Positions 53,135 to 61,713 of a DNA stretch of 64,000 bases are shown piece after piece. Position 1 is the stretch's first letter, and the number at the start of each line of letters is the position of its first letter. A program made the translations under genes and the position numbers. The stretch is from CBDBJR01 sp965206445 (GTDB lineage: Bacteria > Pseudomonadota > Gammaproteobacteria > Arenicellales > Poriferihabitantaceae): assembly GCA_965206445.1 (NCBI GenBank), contig CBDBJR010000002.1, positions 1,054,001 to 1,118,000 of the forward strand, read 5' to 3'. The notes under the pieces were generated by a model that was given only the letters and a program-made list of their open reading frames with translations, searched no databases and had not been told where the DNA came from.

Positions 53135-54390
53135 CACAACCGGCACAACAGGCACCGCAAACGCGGGCATCGCGCCCCGCGTGCGCCGCCTCGCCGGCCG
53201 CCGGCAGTTATGACGTGGTGCTCGTGGGCGGGGCGATTATGGGCGCATCAACGGCGTGGTTCCTTACCGACAACCCCGATTTCGACGGCTCGGTGCTGGT
53301 GATAGAGCGCGACCCGAGTTACGAGAAGTGCTCGACGGCGCACACCAACAGCTGCATGCGACAACAGTTTTCGACCGAACTGAATGTGCGCATCTCGCAG
53401 TTCGCCGCCGACTTCGTCAACCACCTGCGGCGTTACATGGGCGGCGACCGCCGCGTGCCCAAGCTGGCGATTCGCAGTTTTGGGTATATGTACCTCGCGG
53501 ATTCGCCGGACTTCGCCGCGGTGCTGCGCGCGAATCAGCAAGTGCAGCGGGCGGCCGGCGCGGCCACGCAATTAATGACGCCGGACGAGATCAAGCGCAA
53601 CTACCCGTTCTACAACGTCGACGACATTGTGCTGGGCTCGATCAATCTGGTGAACGAAGGCCTCTGGGACGGTACTGCGGTATTCGATTGGTGGCGCCGC
53701 TCGTCAAGCGAGCGCGGGGTGGAATACATCGCCAACGAAGTGGTGGCGATGACGAAAAATGCCGCCGGCACGCGGGTCGAAAGCGTCACGCTGGCCACGG
53801 GTGAGGTGATCGCGTGTGGGCAGGTGGTCAACACCTCCGGGCCGCGCGCCGCGCGCACCGCAGGCATGGCCGGCATCACCGTGCCGGTGGAGCCGCGCAA
53901 ACGTTTTTCCTGGGTGTTTTCCGCCGAGCGGCCGCTGGACCGCGACTTGCCGCTGACCATCGACCCGGCCGGTGTGCACGTGCGCGAAAACGGGGGCGGC
54001 ACCTATCTGTGCGGCGGTCACGCTGCGGTAGACCCGGCCGTGGAATACGATGATTTTCAGCTGGATCAGAGCCTCTGGGAGCAGCATATCTGGCCGGTAC
54101 TGGCCGCGCGCATCCCGCAATTCGACGCGATCAAGGTGACCCATGAATGGGCCGGGCACTATGCCTGGAACAGCTTCGATCACAACGCGATCATGGGGCC
54201 GCATACCGCGGTAGAGAACTTTATTTTTCTCAACGGCTTCTCGGGGCACGGCTTGCAGCAATCCCCCGCAATGGGGCGCGGCACCGCGGAATGGCTGACC
54301 TACGGCGAATATCGCACGCTCGACCTCCGCGCTTTCCATTATAATCGCATCGTGCGAAATGATCCGATTATAGAGCGGGCGGTGATATGA
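53131..54390 (+). CDS. FAD-dependent oxidoreductase (DAO family), intact copy
   Basis: This is a 419-residue D-amino-acid-oxidase-fold protein. It has the dinucleotide site DVVLVGGAIMGASTAWFL, ERDPSYEKCSTAHTNSCM, and a C-terminal closing segment HEWAGHYAWNSFDHNAIMG, then NFIFLNGFSGHGLQQSPAMG. It probably oxidises an amine or hydroxy acid. The GTG start is the same as in the truncated copy at 43919. The upstream leader is replaced by the IS element, whose transposase stop overlaps the GTG, so expression now depends on IS transcription. The stop overlaps the aldolase start (ATGA). Confidence 0.88.
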   Translation: MTQPAQQAPQTRASRPACAASPAAGSYDVVLVGGAIMGASTAWFLTDNPDFDGSVLVIERDPSYEKCSTAHTNSCMRQQFSTELNVRISQFAADFVNHLRRYMGGDRRVPKLAIRSFGYMYLADSPDFAAVLRANQQVQRAAGAATQLMTPDEIKRNYPFYNVDDIVLGSINLVNEGLWDGTAVFDWWRRSSSERGVEYIANEVVAMTKNAAGTRVESVTLATGEVIACGQVVNTSGPRAARTAGMAGITVPVEPRKRFSWVFSAERPLDRDLPLTIDPAGVHVRENGGGTYLCGGHAAVDPAVEYDDFQLDQSLWEQHIWPVLAARIPQFDAIKVTHEWAGHYAWNSFDHNAIMGPHTAVENFIFLNGFSGHGLQQSPAMGRGTAEWLTYGEYRTLDLRAFHYNRIVRNDPIIERAVI

Positions 54391-55151
54391 AATTGCCCAC
54401 CAATGCATTCCTGCAAGCGCTGCGGGCGGGTAAGCCGCAGCTCGGCATCTGGGTGAGTCTGTGCAGTTCGCTCTGTGCCGAGGTGGTGGCCGGCGCCGGT
54501 TTCGACTGGGCGGTGATCGACATGGAGCATTCCCCCAATGAGGTGGATTCGGTGATGCAGCAGTTGCAGGCGTTTGCCGGCTATCAAACCACCCCGATTG
54601 TGCGCCCGGACTGGAACGACCCGGTGAAGGTCAAACGGCTGCTGGATGTGGGGGCGCCGGGGCTGTTGTTCCCGATGGTGCAATCCCCGCAGGAAGCCGC
54701 TCGGGCGGTTGCCGCCGTGCGCTATCCACCGCGCGGCATCCGCGGCGTATCCGGCTTTACCCGGGCCAACCGGTTTGGCCGGGTGGATGATTATTTCGCC
54801 CGCGTGGAGGACGAAACGGCGGTCATCGTACAGCTCGAAACCCGCGCCGGCGTGGCGCAGGCGGCGGCGATTGGCAGCACCGACGGCATCGACGGCGTGT
54901 TCTTCGGCCCCGCCGACATCGCCGCCGACCTGGGCTATCTCGGCGAGCCGATGCACGCCGATGTGTGGCATCTGATTCGACCTGTGGCGCACAAGCTGAT
55001 CGAGGCCGGGGTACCGGTGGGCACCCTCGTGCTCGACCCGGCGTTCGCCCGGCGGCTGCTTGATGAGGGATTTTCCTTTGTGATCTGCGGCGCCGACAGC
55101 ACCTTGCTTGCACGCGGCGCCGAGCAGTTGCTCAGCAGCGTGCGCGGCTGA
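54387..55151 (+). CDS. HpcH/HpaI-family aldolase
   Basis: This is a 254-residue class II pyruvate-dependent aldolase (2-dehydro-3-deoxyglucarate or 4-hydroxy-2-oxoheptanedioate aldolase type). It has LGIWVSLCSSLCAEVVAGAG, then VIDMEHSPNEVD (catalytic acid/His region), VRPDWND, QLETRAGV (metal Glu) and FFGPADIAADLG (metal Asp). It makes or splits hydroxy-keto acids with pyruvate or glyoxylate. It is coupled to the oxidoreductase, suggesting the two degrade one compound. Confidence 0.9.
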   Translation: MKLPTNAFLQALRAGKPQLGIWVSLCSSLCAEVVAGAGFDWAVIDMEHSPNEVDSVMQQLQAFAGYQTTPIVRPDWNDPVKVKRLLDVGAPGLLFPMVQSPQEAARAVAAVRYPPRGIRGVSGFTRANRFGRVDDYFARVEDETAVIVQLETRAGVAQAAAIGSTDGIDGVFFGPADIAADLGYLGEPMHADVWHLIRPVAHKLIEAGVPVGTLVLDPAFARRLLDEGFSFVICGADSTLLARGAEQLLSSVRG

Positions 55152-55193
55152 GTGGTATCGGCCTCCTGTCAGTATCCGGGATGACGAAATAAG

Positions 55194-55673
55194 ATGAACC
55201 ATTTGGAAACCCTGGTTCGGCAGTGCTATGAATGGCAGGGCTATATCGTTAAGGGTAATGTGAAGGTGGGCAGGCTATCCCACGGCGGATGGGCGGGTGA
55301 ATTGGATATCGTGGCCTATCATCCACAAACCCGGCACCTGATACACATTGAACCCTCAATAGATGCGCACTCGTGGAAGAAACGGGAGGAGCGCTTTAAG
55401 AAAAAGTTTCTGCATGGGAGGGAATATATCTATCAGGAGGTGTTTCCGTGGCTTGATAAAAAAACCCCGCTTGATCAGGTTGCTATTCTGGTCAGTTCCG
55501 GTCGGGATACGGTTGCAGGATGTCGGGTCGAGTCAATCGATCAATTTATGAGTTGTTTGAAGAAAAAAATCGAGAAAGAGGGAAAAATGACACAAAACGC
55601 GATAGCAGAACAATATGGATTGCTTCGCACTATTCAGATGACAATTTGCGGTTACTCTCGTCTTGAATCATGA
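55194..55673 (+). CDS. Hypothetical protein with restriction-endonuclease-like fold
   Basis: A 159-residue protein, not recognised by name. LETLVRQCYEWQGYIVKGNV, then GWAGELDIVAYHP and HLIHIEPS, has the helix, E-L-D-(I/V)-V and (H/I)-E-x-S order of PD-(D/E)XK nucleases. The lysine of the third motif is replaced (IEPS), so activity is uncertain. The DNA has lower GC than the flanking genes. It has no partner methylase nearby. Confidence 0.55.
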   Translation: MNHLETLVRQCYEWQGYIVKGNVKVGRLSHGGWAGELDIVAYHPQTRHLIHIEPSIDAHSWKKREERFKKKFLHGREYIYQEVFPWLDKKTPLDQVAILVSSGRDTVAGCRVESIDQFMSCLKKKIEKEGKMTQNAIAEQYGLLRTIQMTICGYSRLES

Positions 55674-55707
55674 TCCGCTCGGTTCGCAATGAGACTACCA
55701 ACAGAGC

Positions 55708-56313
55708 GTGACACAAGAAACGATTGGTTACGGAATCGGCCTTGCGGAGACTCAGCGCGAGAGGGCCGCGCAGATATACGATGAGGCCTTTGGGGCAAAG
55801 TTCAGTCTTGCCATCAAATCCCGGCGGGTTCGGGAAGACGTACTGCGACGTGCGTTCGTCGGGAAATTCGGGGTTACTGCAAGCGCGGGGCAGGTGCTGG
55901 TGGGGCTTGCGGGTTTTCATACGCCTGCGGGCTCCTTTACCGGCGGCATCGGCGCCGGGCGGCTCCTTGCCAGGCTGGGTGTGTTCCGTGGGCTCTGGGC
56001 GATTGCCGTATTTGGCCTGTACGCAAGAACACCCGCGCCAGGAGAGTTGGTGATGGACGGTATTGCGGTGCATGAGGACTATCGTGGGCAGGGCATCGGG
56101 AGCCGGTTGCTGCATGAGATCGTGAACTATGCCAGGGGGAATGGTTTCAAAACCGTGCGGCTGGATGTCATCGACATCAATCCCGGCGCGCGGCGATTGT
56201 ACGAGCGGAGAGGGTTTGTTGCCGTCCGTACCGAGCATTTCCCCTGGCTTCGGTGGCTGCTCGGATTCGGCGGCTCCACTACCATGGAGTTCCGCATTGA
56301 CGATGCGACCTGA
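55708..56313 (+). CDS. GNAT-family N-acetyltransferase
   Basis: This is a 201-residue acetyltransferase. The acetyl-CoA loop is VHEDYRGQGIGSRLLHEIV (R/Q-x-x-G-x-G/A), followed by VIDINPGARRLYERRGF. An N-terminal domain of about 100 residues has a short hydrophobic stretch (GVFRGLWAIAVFGLY). It starts at a GTG. The substrate is unknown. Confidence 0.85.
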   Translation: MTQETIGYGIGLAETQRERAAQIYDEAFGAKFSLAIKSRRVREDVLRRAFVGKFGVTASAGQVLVGLAGFHTPAGSFTGGIGAGRLLARLGVFRGLWAIAVFGLYARTPAPGELVMDGIAVHEDYRGQGIGSRLLHEIVNYARGNGFKTVRLDVIDINPGARRLYERRGFVAVRTEHFPWLRWLLGFGGSTTMEFRIDDAT

Positions 56314-56344
56314 CTTGCAGACGATGCGGTTTTGAGAACTGACA

Positions 56345-57910
56345 ATGCCGAAGAATATTCTTTTTATCATGTGCGATCAGTTGCGTTGGGATTACCTGTC
56401 CTGCGCCGGGCATCCTTGGCTGCATACGCCGAACATCGATCATCTTGCCGCCCGCGGGGTGCGTTTTTCCCATGCGTTTTGTCAGGCGCCGTTGTGCGGG
56501 CCATCGCGGGCGAGTTTTTATACCGGGCGCTACATGACGTCGCATGGCGTGATGGCGAACGAGGACCCGATGAAGCCGGGCGAGCGGACGCTGGGGGATT
56601 ATCTTGGCGCGGCCGGGCTGACGACGGTGTTGGTCGGCAAGTCGGATGTGCGATTCGAGCGCGCGCGATTGGCCGGGGGAGGCAGCAATCCGGCCTCGCT
56701 TCGACGCGCCGAGTGCGGCGGCTTTGAGCCGTTCGAGCGGTTGGAGGGGTTGTACCCGGATCAACTGGTGCCGCGCGACCTCGGCTACAATGCTTTCTTG
56801 CGCGCCCACGGTTACACCGCCGACAATCCGTGGGCAGCGTATGCCAATAGCGCGCTTGATGAGCACGGCAGCCTGGTCAGCGGTTGGCACATGCGCAACG
56901 CCTGCTACCCGTCGCGGGTGGCGGCGGCGCACTCGGATACGGCGTTTTTGACCCGGCGCGCGATTGATTTTCTCGAGCAGGCCGCTTCATCCGGGCAGCG
57001 CTGGTGTCTGCATTTGAGTTTCTTTCGGCCGCACTGGCCGTATCTGGCGCCGGCGCCGTATCACAATCTGTTTTCCGCCGAGCAGGTGTTGCCGGCGGTG
57101 CGCGATGAGTCCGAACGACACAATCCGCATCCGCTGTATGCCGCGTTCATGGCGCAGGAGTACAGCCGGAGCTTTGCTCGCGACGCCGTGCGTGCGCGCG
57201 TTGTGCCGACTTATATGGGGCTGATCAAAGAGGTCGATGACAACCTCGGGCGCTTGTTTGACTATATGCGTGAGCACGGTTTGTTCGACGATACGTTGAT
57301 CGTTTTCACCAGCGACCACGGCGATTATCTGGGCGATCACTGGCTCGGCGAAAAGGATATTTTTCACGAGCCGTCGGTGCGCATTCCGCTGATTGTCTGC
57401 GACCCTGACGCCGGCGCCGATGCCACGCGCGGCAGTGTCAATGATGATCTGGTCGGCGCGGTTGATGTATTGCCGACCCTGGTGGAAGCGCTCGGCGGTA
57501 CGCCGGCGGCGCCGCTCGAAGGGCAGTCGCTATTGCCGGCGTTGCGCGCGCAGCCCCGGTCGGTGCGCGAATGCATTGTCAGCGAGATCGATTTCGGCGA
57601 CCGTGGGCCGCGCGGGCTGCTCGGGTTGCATCCGTATGACTGTCGGGTGTGGATGCTGCGCTCGAAACAGTGGAAGTACATCGCACACGCAAAGTTTCGC
57701 CACCAACTCTACGACCTTGAAAACGACCCGAACGAGTTCGATGACCTCGGCGAAACGCCGGCGTATCAGGAAGTGTGTGCCCGGATGCGCGCACATCTTT
57801 TTGACTGGCTGTGTCAGCGGCAGGTGCGTACGGAAGTGTCGCTCGATGAGCTGCTGAAGCGGGGGCCGGAGCGTGACGAGGAGGCGGGCATCATCATCGG
57901 GCGCTGGTGA
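56345..57910 (+). CDS. Sulfatase-family hydrolase
   Basis: This is a 521-residue enzyme of the alkaline-phosphatase/sulfatase superfamily. C51 in APLCGPSRASFYTGR is the C-x-P-S-R residue expected to become formylglycine. Metal ligands are in MCDQLRWDY and VFTSDHGDYLGDHW. The build also fits choline sulfatase-like and phosphonate-monoester hydrolases, so the ester class is open. No signal peptide, hence cytoplasmic. No maturase gene lies in the window. Confidence 0.85.
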   Translation: MPKNILFIMCDQLRWDYLSCAGHPWLHTPNIDHLAARGVRFSHAFCQAPLCGPSRASFYTGRYMTSHGVMANEDPMKPGERTLGDYLGAAGLTTVLVGKSDVRFERARLAGGGSNPASLRRAECGGFEPFERLEGLYPDQLVPRDLGYNAFLRAHGYTADNPWAAYANSALDEHGSLVSGWHMRNACYPSRVAAAHSDTAFLTRRAIDFLEQAASSGQRWCLHLSFFRPHWPYLAPAPYHNLFSAEQVLPAVRDESERHNPHPLYAAFMAQEYSRSFARDAVRARVVPTYMGLIKEVDDNLGRLFDYMREHGLFDDTLIVFTSDHGDYLGDHWLGEKDIFHEPSVRIPLIVCDPDAGADATRGSVNDDLVGAVDVLPTLVEALGGTPAAPLEGQSLLPALRAQPRSVRECIVSEIDFGDRGPRGLLGLHPYDCRVWMLRSKQWKYIAHAKFRHQLYDLENDPNEFDDLGETPAYQEVCARMRAHLFDWLCQRQVRTEVSLDELLKRGPERDEEAGIIIGRW

Positions 57911-57990
57911 GTTGATAATCGCCGGCGTGCGGAACGCTGAAAATTACGCGCGCACTTTAATGCGTTATAGCGTGGCGTTTTTCGCACTGC

Positions 57991-58782
57991 ATGGCGTCTA
58001 CTGTTTCGGCCTGCGGCGCAGCATCGCGCCGAAGTGGGCGGCAATTTGAATTCACCTTGCGCTACGATCAAGCGGTAGCCGCAGTGGATGATATTTTTTT
58101 GTTTCGGTTGATGGCGCGCGAAGTGGCGATGGAACACGGAATCCTGCTGACCATGATGCCAAAACCGATCGCCGCACTCAGCGGCTCCGGCGTACATGTG
58201 AATTTTAGTTTCACCGATGCGAACGGCAGCAATGCCATCGGCGATGCGGCGGCCAAAGACAAGCTCACGCCGCTGGCGCGCAGCTGTATCGCCGGGTTGC
58301 TGCACCATCACCGCAGTCTGGCCGGCCTGTTGGCACCGACGGTGAATTCCTACCAGCGTTTGCGCCCCGCCAGTTTGTCGGGCTACTGGCGGAATTGGGG
58401 GCATGACCATCGCGGCGTGACCACTCGGGTCACCGCCGAGACCGGTGTGCATGCGCGCATCGAGCACCGCATGGCCGATGCCGGTGCCAACCCCTACACG
58501 ATGGTCGCAGCGATATTACAAGCGGCGCGTCTCGGGGTGGTCAAGCAATATCCGTTGCCACCGGCGGAAACCGCCGATTGCCTGGAAAACCACGATGCCG
58601 AGGATGGCGTGCCGGAAGATCTCGGCGGCGCCTTGGATGCGCTGCGTGCCGATACGGATCTGGTCGCAGCAGTGGGCGATGAACTGGTGGCCAATCTGGT
58701 TGCGATCAAACAGGATGAAATCGAAAAAACGGCGCAACTGGATGCTGGGGCATTGCGTGACTTCTATATCCATTACCTTTGA
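57991..58782 (+). pseudogene. 5'-truncated, frameshifted glutamine-synthetase-like gene
   Basis: From QFEFTLRYDQAVAAVDD the frame follows the second half of type-I/III glutamine synthetase: MPKPIAALSGSGVHVNFSF (the G-S-G-x-H metal loop), VNSYQRLRPASLSGYWRNW, IEHRMADAGANPYTMVAAIL. The first half (beta-grasp and E-x-E metal site) is missing. Just before QFEF, another frame reads QHRAEVGG, the expected H-E-V-x-G-G, so a one-base indel separates the two. The GS relative most like it acts on gamma-glutamyl-amines. A short product from an internal start is possible but would not be active. Confidence 0.7.
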
Positions 58783-58862
58783 ATCAATGGTAAAAACCAC
58801 ATGTAAATCCGAGCGCCGCCACGAAGATGTCCGTTTAATCTATCAACTACCTGGAGGGAATG

Positions 58863-60650
58863 ATGAATCCGACACAGATGGCAACCAAATGGTTGAATGA
58901 TTTTTCCGATGCGCTTGCGCGCAAAGATACCGCCGCTGCCGCGGGTTTGTTTGCCGAACAGAGTTATTGGCGCGATTTGGTGGCATTTACATGGAACATC
59001 AAGACCATGGAAGGGCGGGATGCGATCCGGGCGATGCTGGATGCCCGGTTGGACGAAGTCGGTGCGGGCGACTGGCGGCTGGACGGCGAAGCGAACGAGG
59101 CCGACGGCGTCATTGATGTGTGGATTAACTTCAATACTGCGGTCAGTCACGGTCGCGGGCATATGCGTTTGCGCGATGGTCAGTGTTGGACGTTGCTGAC
59201 AACCATGGTCGAACTCAAGGGGCATGAAGAAGCCAAACAGGTGAATCGTCCAATGGGGGTTGAACACGGCGTAGAGCCGGGGCGTAAAAACTGGCTGGAA
59301 AAGCGTCAGCAGGAACAAACCGAGCTGGGTTATACACGTCAGCCGTATTGCGTCATCATCGGGGGCGGACAAGGCGGCATCGCTCTTGGCGCACGTCTGC
59401 GGCGATTGAATGTGCCAACGATCATCGTGGAGAAAAACGAACGCCCCGGCGATTCGTGGCGCAAACGCTACAAATCTTTGTGCCTGCATGATCCGGTCTG
59501 GTATGACCATCTGCCGTATCTGCCATTCCCCGATGATTGGCCGGTATTTTCACCGAAAGATAAAATCGGCGACTGGCTGGAAGCCTACAGCAAAATCATG
59601 GAACTGAATTATTGGAGCTCCACGCTGTGCAAAAACGCCCGCTACGACGAGCAGAAGCAAGAGTGGGAAGTGCGGGTTGTGCGCGATGGCGAAGAAGTGA
59701 TCTTGAGACCGAAGCAACTCGTGCTGGCGACCGGCATGTCCGGTATGCCCAATGTGCCTGAAATTCCCGGGGCCGACGATTTTGTGGGTGATATCCATCA
59801 CTCCAGCGCGCATCGAGACAGCGACGCGTATCGTGGCAAGCACTGCATTGTGCTGGGTTCCAACAATTCAGCGCACGACATCAGTGCGGCATTATATGAG
59901 CAGGGCGCCGACGTCACGATGATTCAGCGCTCATCGACCCACATATCGCGTTCGGAAACGTTGATGGAGCTCGGCCTGGGCGCGCTATATTCGGAAAAAG
60001 CGCTGGCGAATGGCATCGACACGAATACTGCCGACATGATTTTCGCTTCAATTCCATACCGAATTATGCACACGTTCCAGATTCCGGTATATGAAGAAAT
60101 GGCGCGCCGGGATGCCGATTTTTACTCTCAGCTCGAGGCCGCCGGTTTCATGCACGACTGGGGTGATGACGGCTCCGGGTTGTTTATGAAATACCTGCGG
60201 CGCGGTTCCGGTTACTATATTGATGTCGGTGCTTCGCAGCTGATTATCGATGGCAAGGTGAAGTTGCGCAGCGGGGTGAATATCAGCGAGATTAAACCGC
60301 GTTCGGTGGTGCTGGATGACGGCACCGAATTGCCGGCGGACCTGATTGTACTGGCCACCGGTTACGGCTCGATGAATGGCTTCGCCGCACAGCTGATATC
60401 GCAGGAAGCAGCAGACCGGGTGGGCAAAGTCTGGGGGCACGGCTCGGACACCAGAAAGGATCCGGGGCCGTGGGAAGGTGAACAACGCAACATGTGGAAG
60501 CCCACCCGGCAACCGGGACTATGGTTCCACGGCGGCAATCTGCATCAATCCAGGCACTATTCCCAGTTTCTATCTCTGCAACTGAAAGCGCGCTGTGAAA
60601 ACATACCGACTCCGGTGTATGGGTTGCAATCGGTGCATCATTTGAATTAG
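58863..60650 (+). CDS. NTF2-like domain fused to flavin-containing monooxygenase
   Basis: This is a 595-residue protein. An N-terminal SnoaL/NTF2-like domain (1-145: WLNDFSDALARKDTAAAAGLF) precedes an FAD/NADPH monooxygenase. The latter has the FAD site YCVIIGGGQGGIALGARLRRL, then ERPGDSWRKRYKSLCLHDP, the NADPH site CIVLGSNNSAHDISAALYEQG and LIVLATGYGSMNG. The start is the second of two ATGs, five bases after GGAGG. Such fusions are known among putative Baeyer-Villiger or indole-pyruvate-type FMOs. The substrate is unknown. Confidence 0.88.
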   Translation: MNPTQMATKWLNDFSDALARKDTAAAAGLFAEQSYWRDLVAFTWNIKTMEGRDAIRAMLDARLDEVGAGDWRLDGEANEADGVIDVWINFNTAVSHGRGHMRLRDGQCWTLLTTMVELKGHEEAKQVNRPMGVEHGVEPGRKNWLEKRQQEQTELGYTRQPYCVIIGGGQGGIALGARLRRLNVPTIIVEKNERPGDSWRKRYKSLCLHDPVWYDHLPYLPFPDDWPVFSPKDKIGDWLEAYSKIMELNYWSSTLCKNARYDEQKQEWEVRVVRDGEEVILRPKQLVLATGMSGMPNVPEIPGADDFVGDIHHSSAHRDSDAYRGKHCIVLGSNNSAHDISAALYEQGADVTMIQRSSTHISRSETLMELGLGALYSEKALANGIDTNTADMIFASIPYRIMHTFQIPVYEEMARRDADFYSQLEAAGFMHDWGDDGSGLFMKYLRRGSGYYIDVGASQLIIDGKVKLRSGVNISEIKPRSVVLDDGTELPADLIVLATGYGSMNGFAAQLISQEAADRVGKVWGHGSDTRKDPGPWEGEQRNMWKPTRQPGLWFHGGNLHQSRHYSQFLSLQLKARCENIPTPVYGLQSVHHLN

Positions 60651-60782
60651 TTCGTTATGTGGCAATCATGGTACGCCTCGCCTTGGGGCGGGGAGGTGCC
60701 ATTGGTTTTCGAGGCTGAAAATCTTTGATCGAGAGATGACTAATGATGTTGATAAGCCACCTTCAAGGGATATAACGCGCCC

Positions 60783-60945
60783 CGGACGGGTGAGTAATGC
60801 GTAGCAGCCGGCACGGTGGTGGGGACTGACTCCGTGCCGGCAGTCGCGGTAATATGGAGGGTGCAGGCGTTAATCGGAACCACTCGGCGCAAAGCGCAAG
60901 CAGGCGGTTTGTTAAGCCAGATGCGAAAACCCCGAGCTGGCCAAC
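60783..60945 (+). pseudogene. Decayed fragment of a 16S rRNA gene
   Basis: CGGACGGGTGAGTAATGCG (60783-60801) is the conserved segment near E. coli position 105. From 60825, GACTCCGTGCCGGCAGTCG, then CGGTAATATGGAGGGTGCA, GGCGTTAATCGGAACCACT and AGCAGGCGGTTTGTTAAGCC follow E. coli positions about 510-610, the universal 515F primer site included, with mostly transition-type changes. Roughly 400 bases between the two parts are missing. It ends where an IS-related sequence begins. Not a functional rRNA. Confidence 0.88.
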
Positions 60946-61103
60946 ATTTTTTTGGCCGGGCTGGCGGCGAATCATGGGGTTGCTAAAAAAACGAAACCAA
61001 AAACAATACGCACCCTGCTGCGCCGGCGTTGTTTTTGTACTGGCGACGAGTTCGCTTGCGCACGCTTTTGCCCTCGGCGTGTCAAACCAGACTGCGTAGA
61101 AAC

Positions 61104-61562
61104 CTGTATCGACCCCAACAGCCGCTTCGCCGTCGCCTTTGCAGCCAATTCCGCTGCCAGCCGCAATGCCGCCATCGCCCTGGATGCGCTCATCGACCTG
61201 CTGCCCATATAACCGCAATATCTGCTCTCCGATAACGGCTCCGAGTTTATGGGAGACTTCCCACAACGCCTTGATGAGCGCGGTATTATCCACTGGTGGC
61301 CCACTGGTGGCTCTACCCCGGATCACCCAAAATGAGCGCCCACTGTGAGCGCTGCAACCGCACCCTCCAGGAACAGTTCGTGAATTATCACGCGGAGTTG
61401 CTGTTCACCGACCTGTCCCTGTTCAACCGTAAAATGGCTGCGTGGCTGGTCGCCTGTAACACCGTCATTCCCCACTATAGCCCCGGCCTGCAAACCCCGC
61501 TGCAATTCGGCTTCCAGCAACTGCCGGAGTGCCAAAGATACTGGCCTTATACAATTGGACCC
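61104..61562 (+). mobile_element. Decayed IS481-like transposase, 3' half
   Basis: Matches the intact element from 52674 to 53111: IDPNSRFA-AFAANSA, then a TAA in the LLPI-PQ region (61209-61211), LLSDNGSEF in another frame, NAHCERCNRTLQEQF (the C replaces F), and KMAAWLVACNTVIPHYSPGLQTPLQF. It includes a longer right end (TTATACAATTGGACCC) than the intact copy shows. The 5' half is gone; a 150-base unrelated stretch joins it to the 16S scrap. Confidence 0.85.
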
Positions 61563-61713
61563 ATAAATGCTTGACCATGCCAGCACCTGTGCTAGTATGG
61601 CTGGTACAGAAGGTCGCAAAGTGGTGACGTCGAGTCAATCTTCAATAAGGTGGGCCAGGATATCCGTTCTTCTCTGTCCCGCCAGAGTGTTAGCATTTGT
61701 GCCGGGAAAAGCG

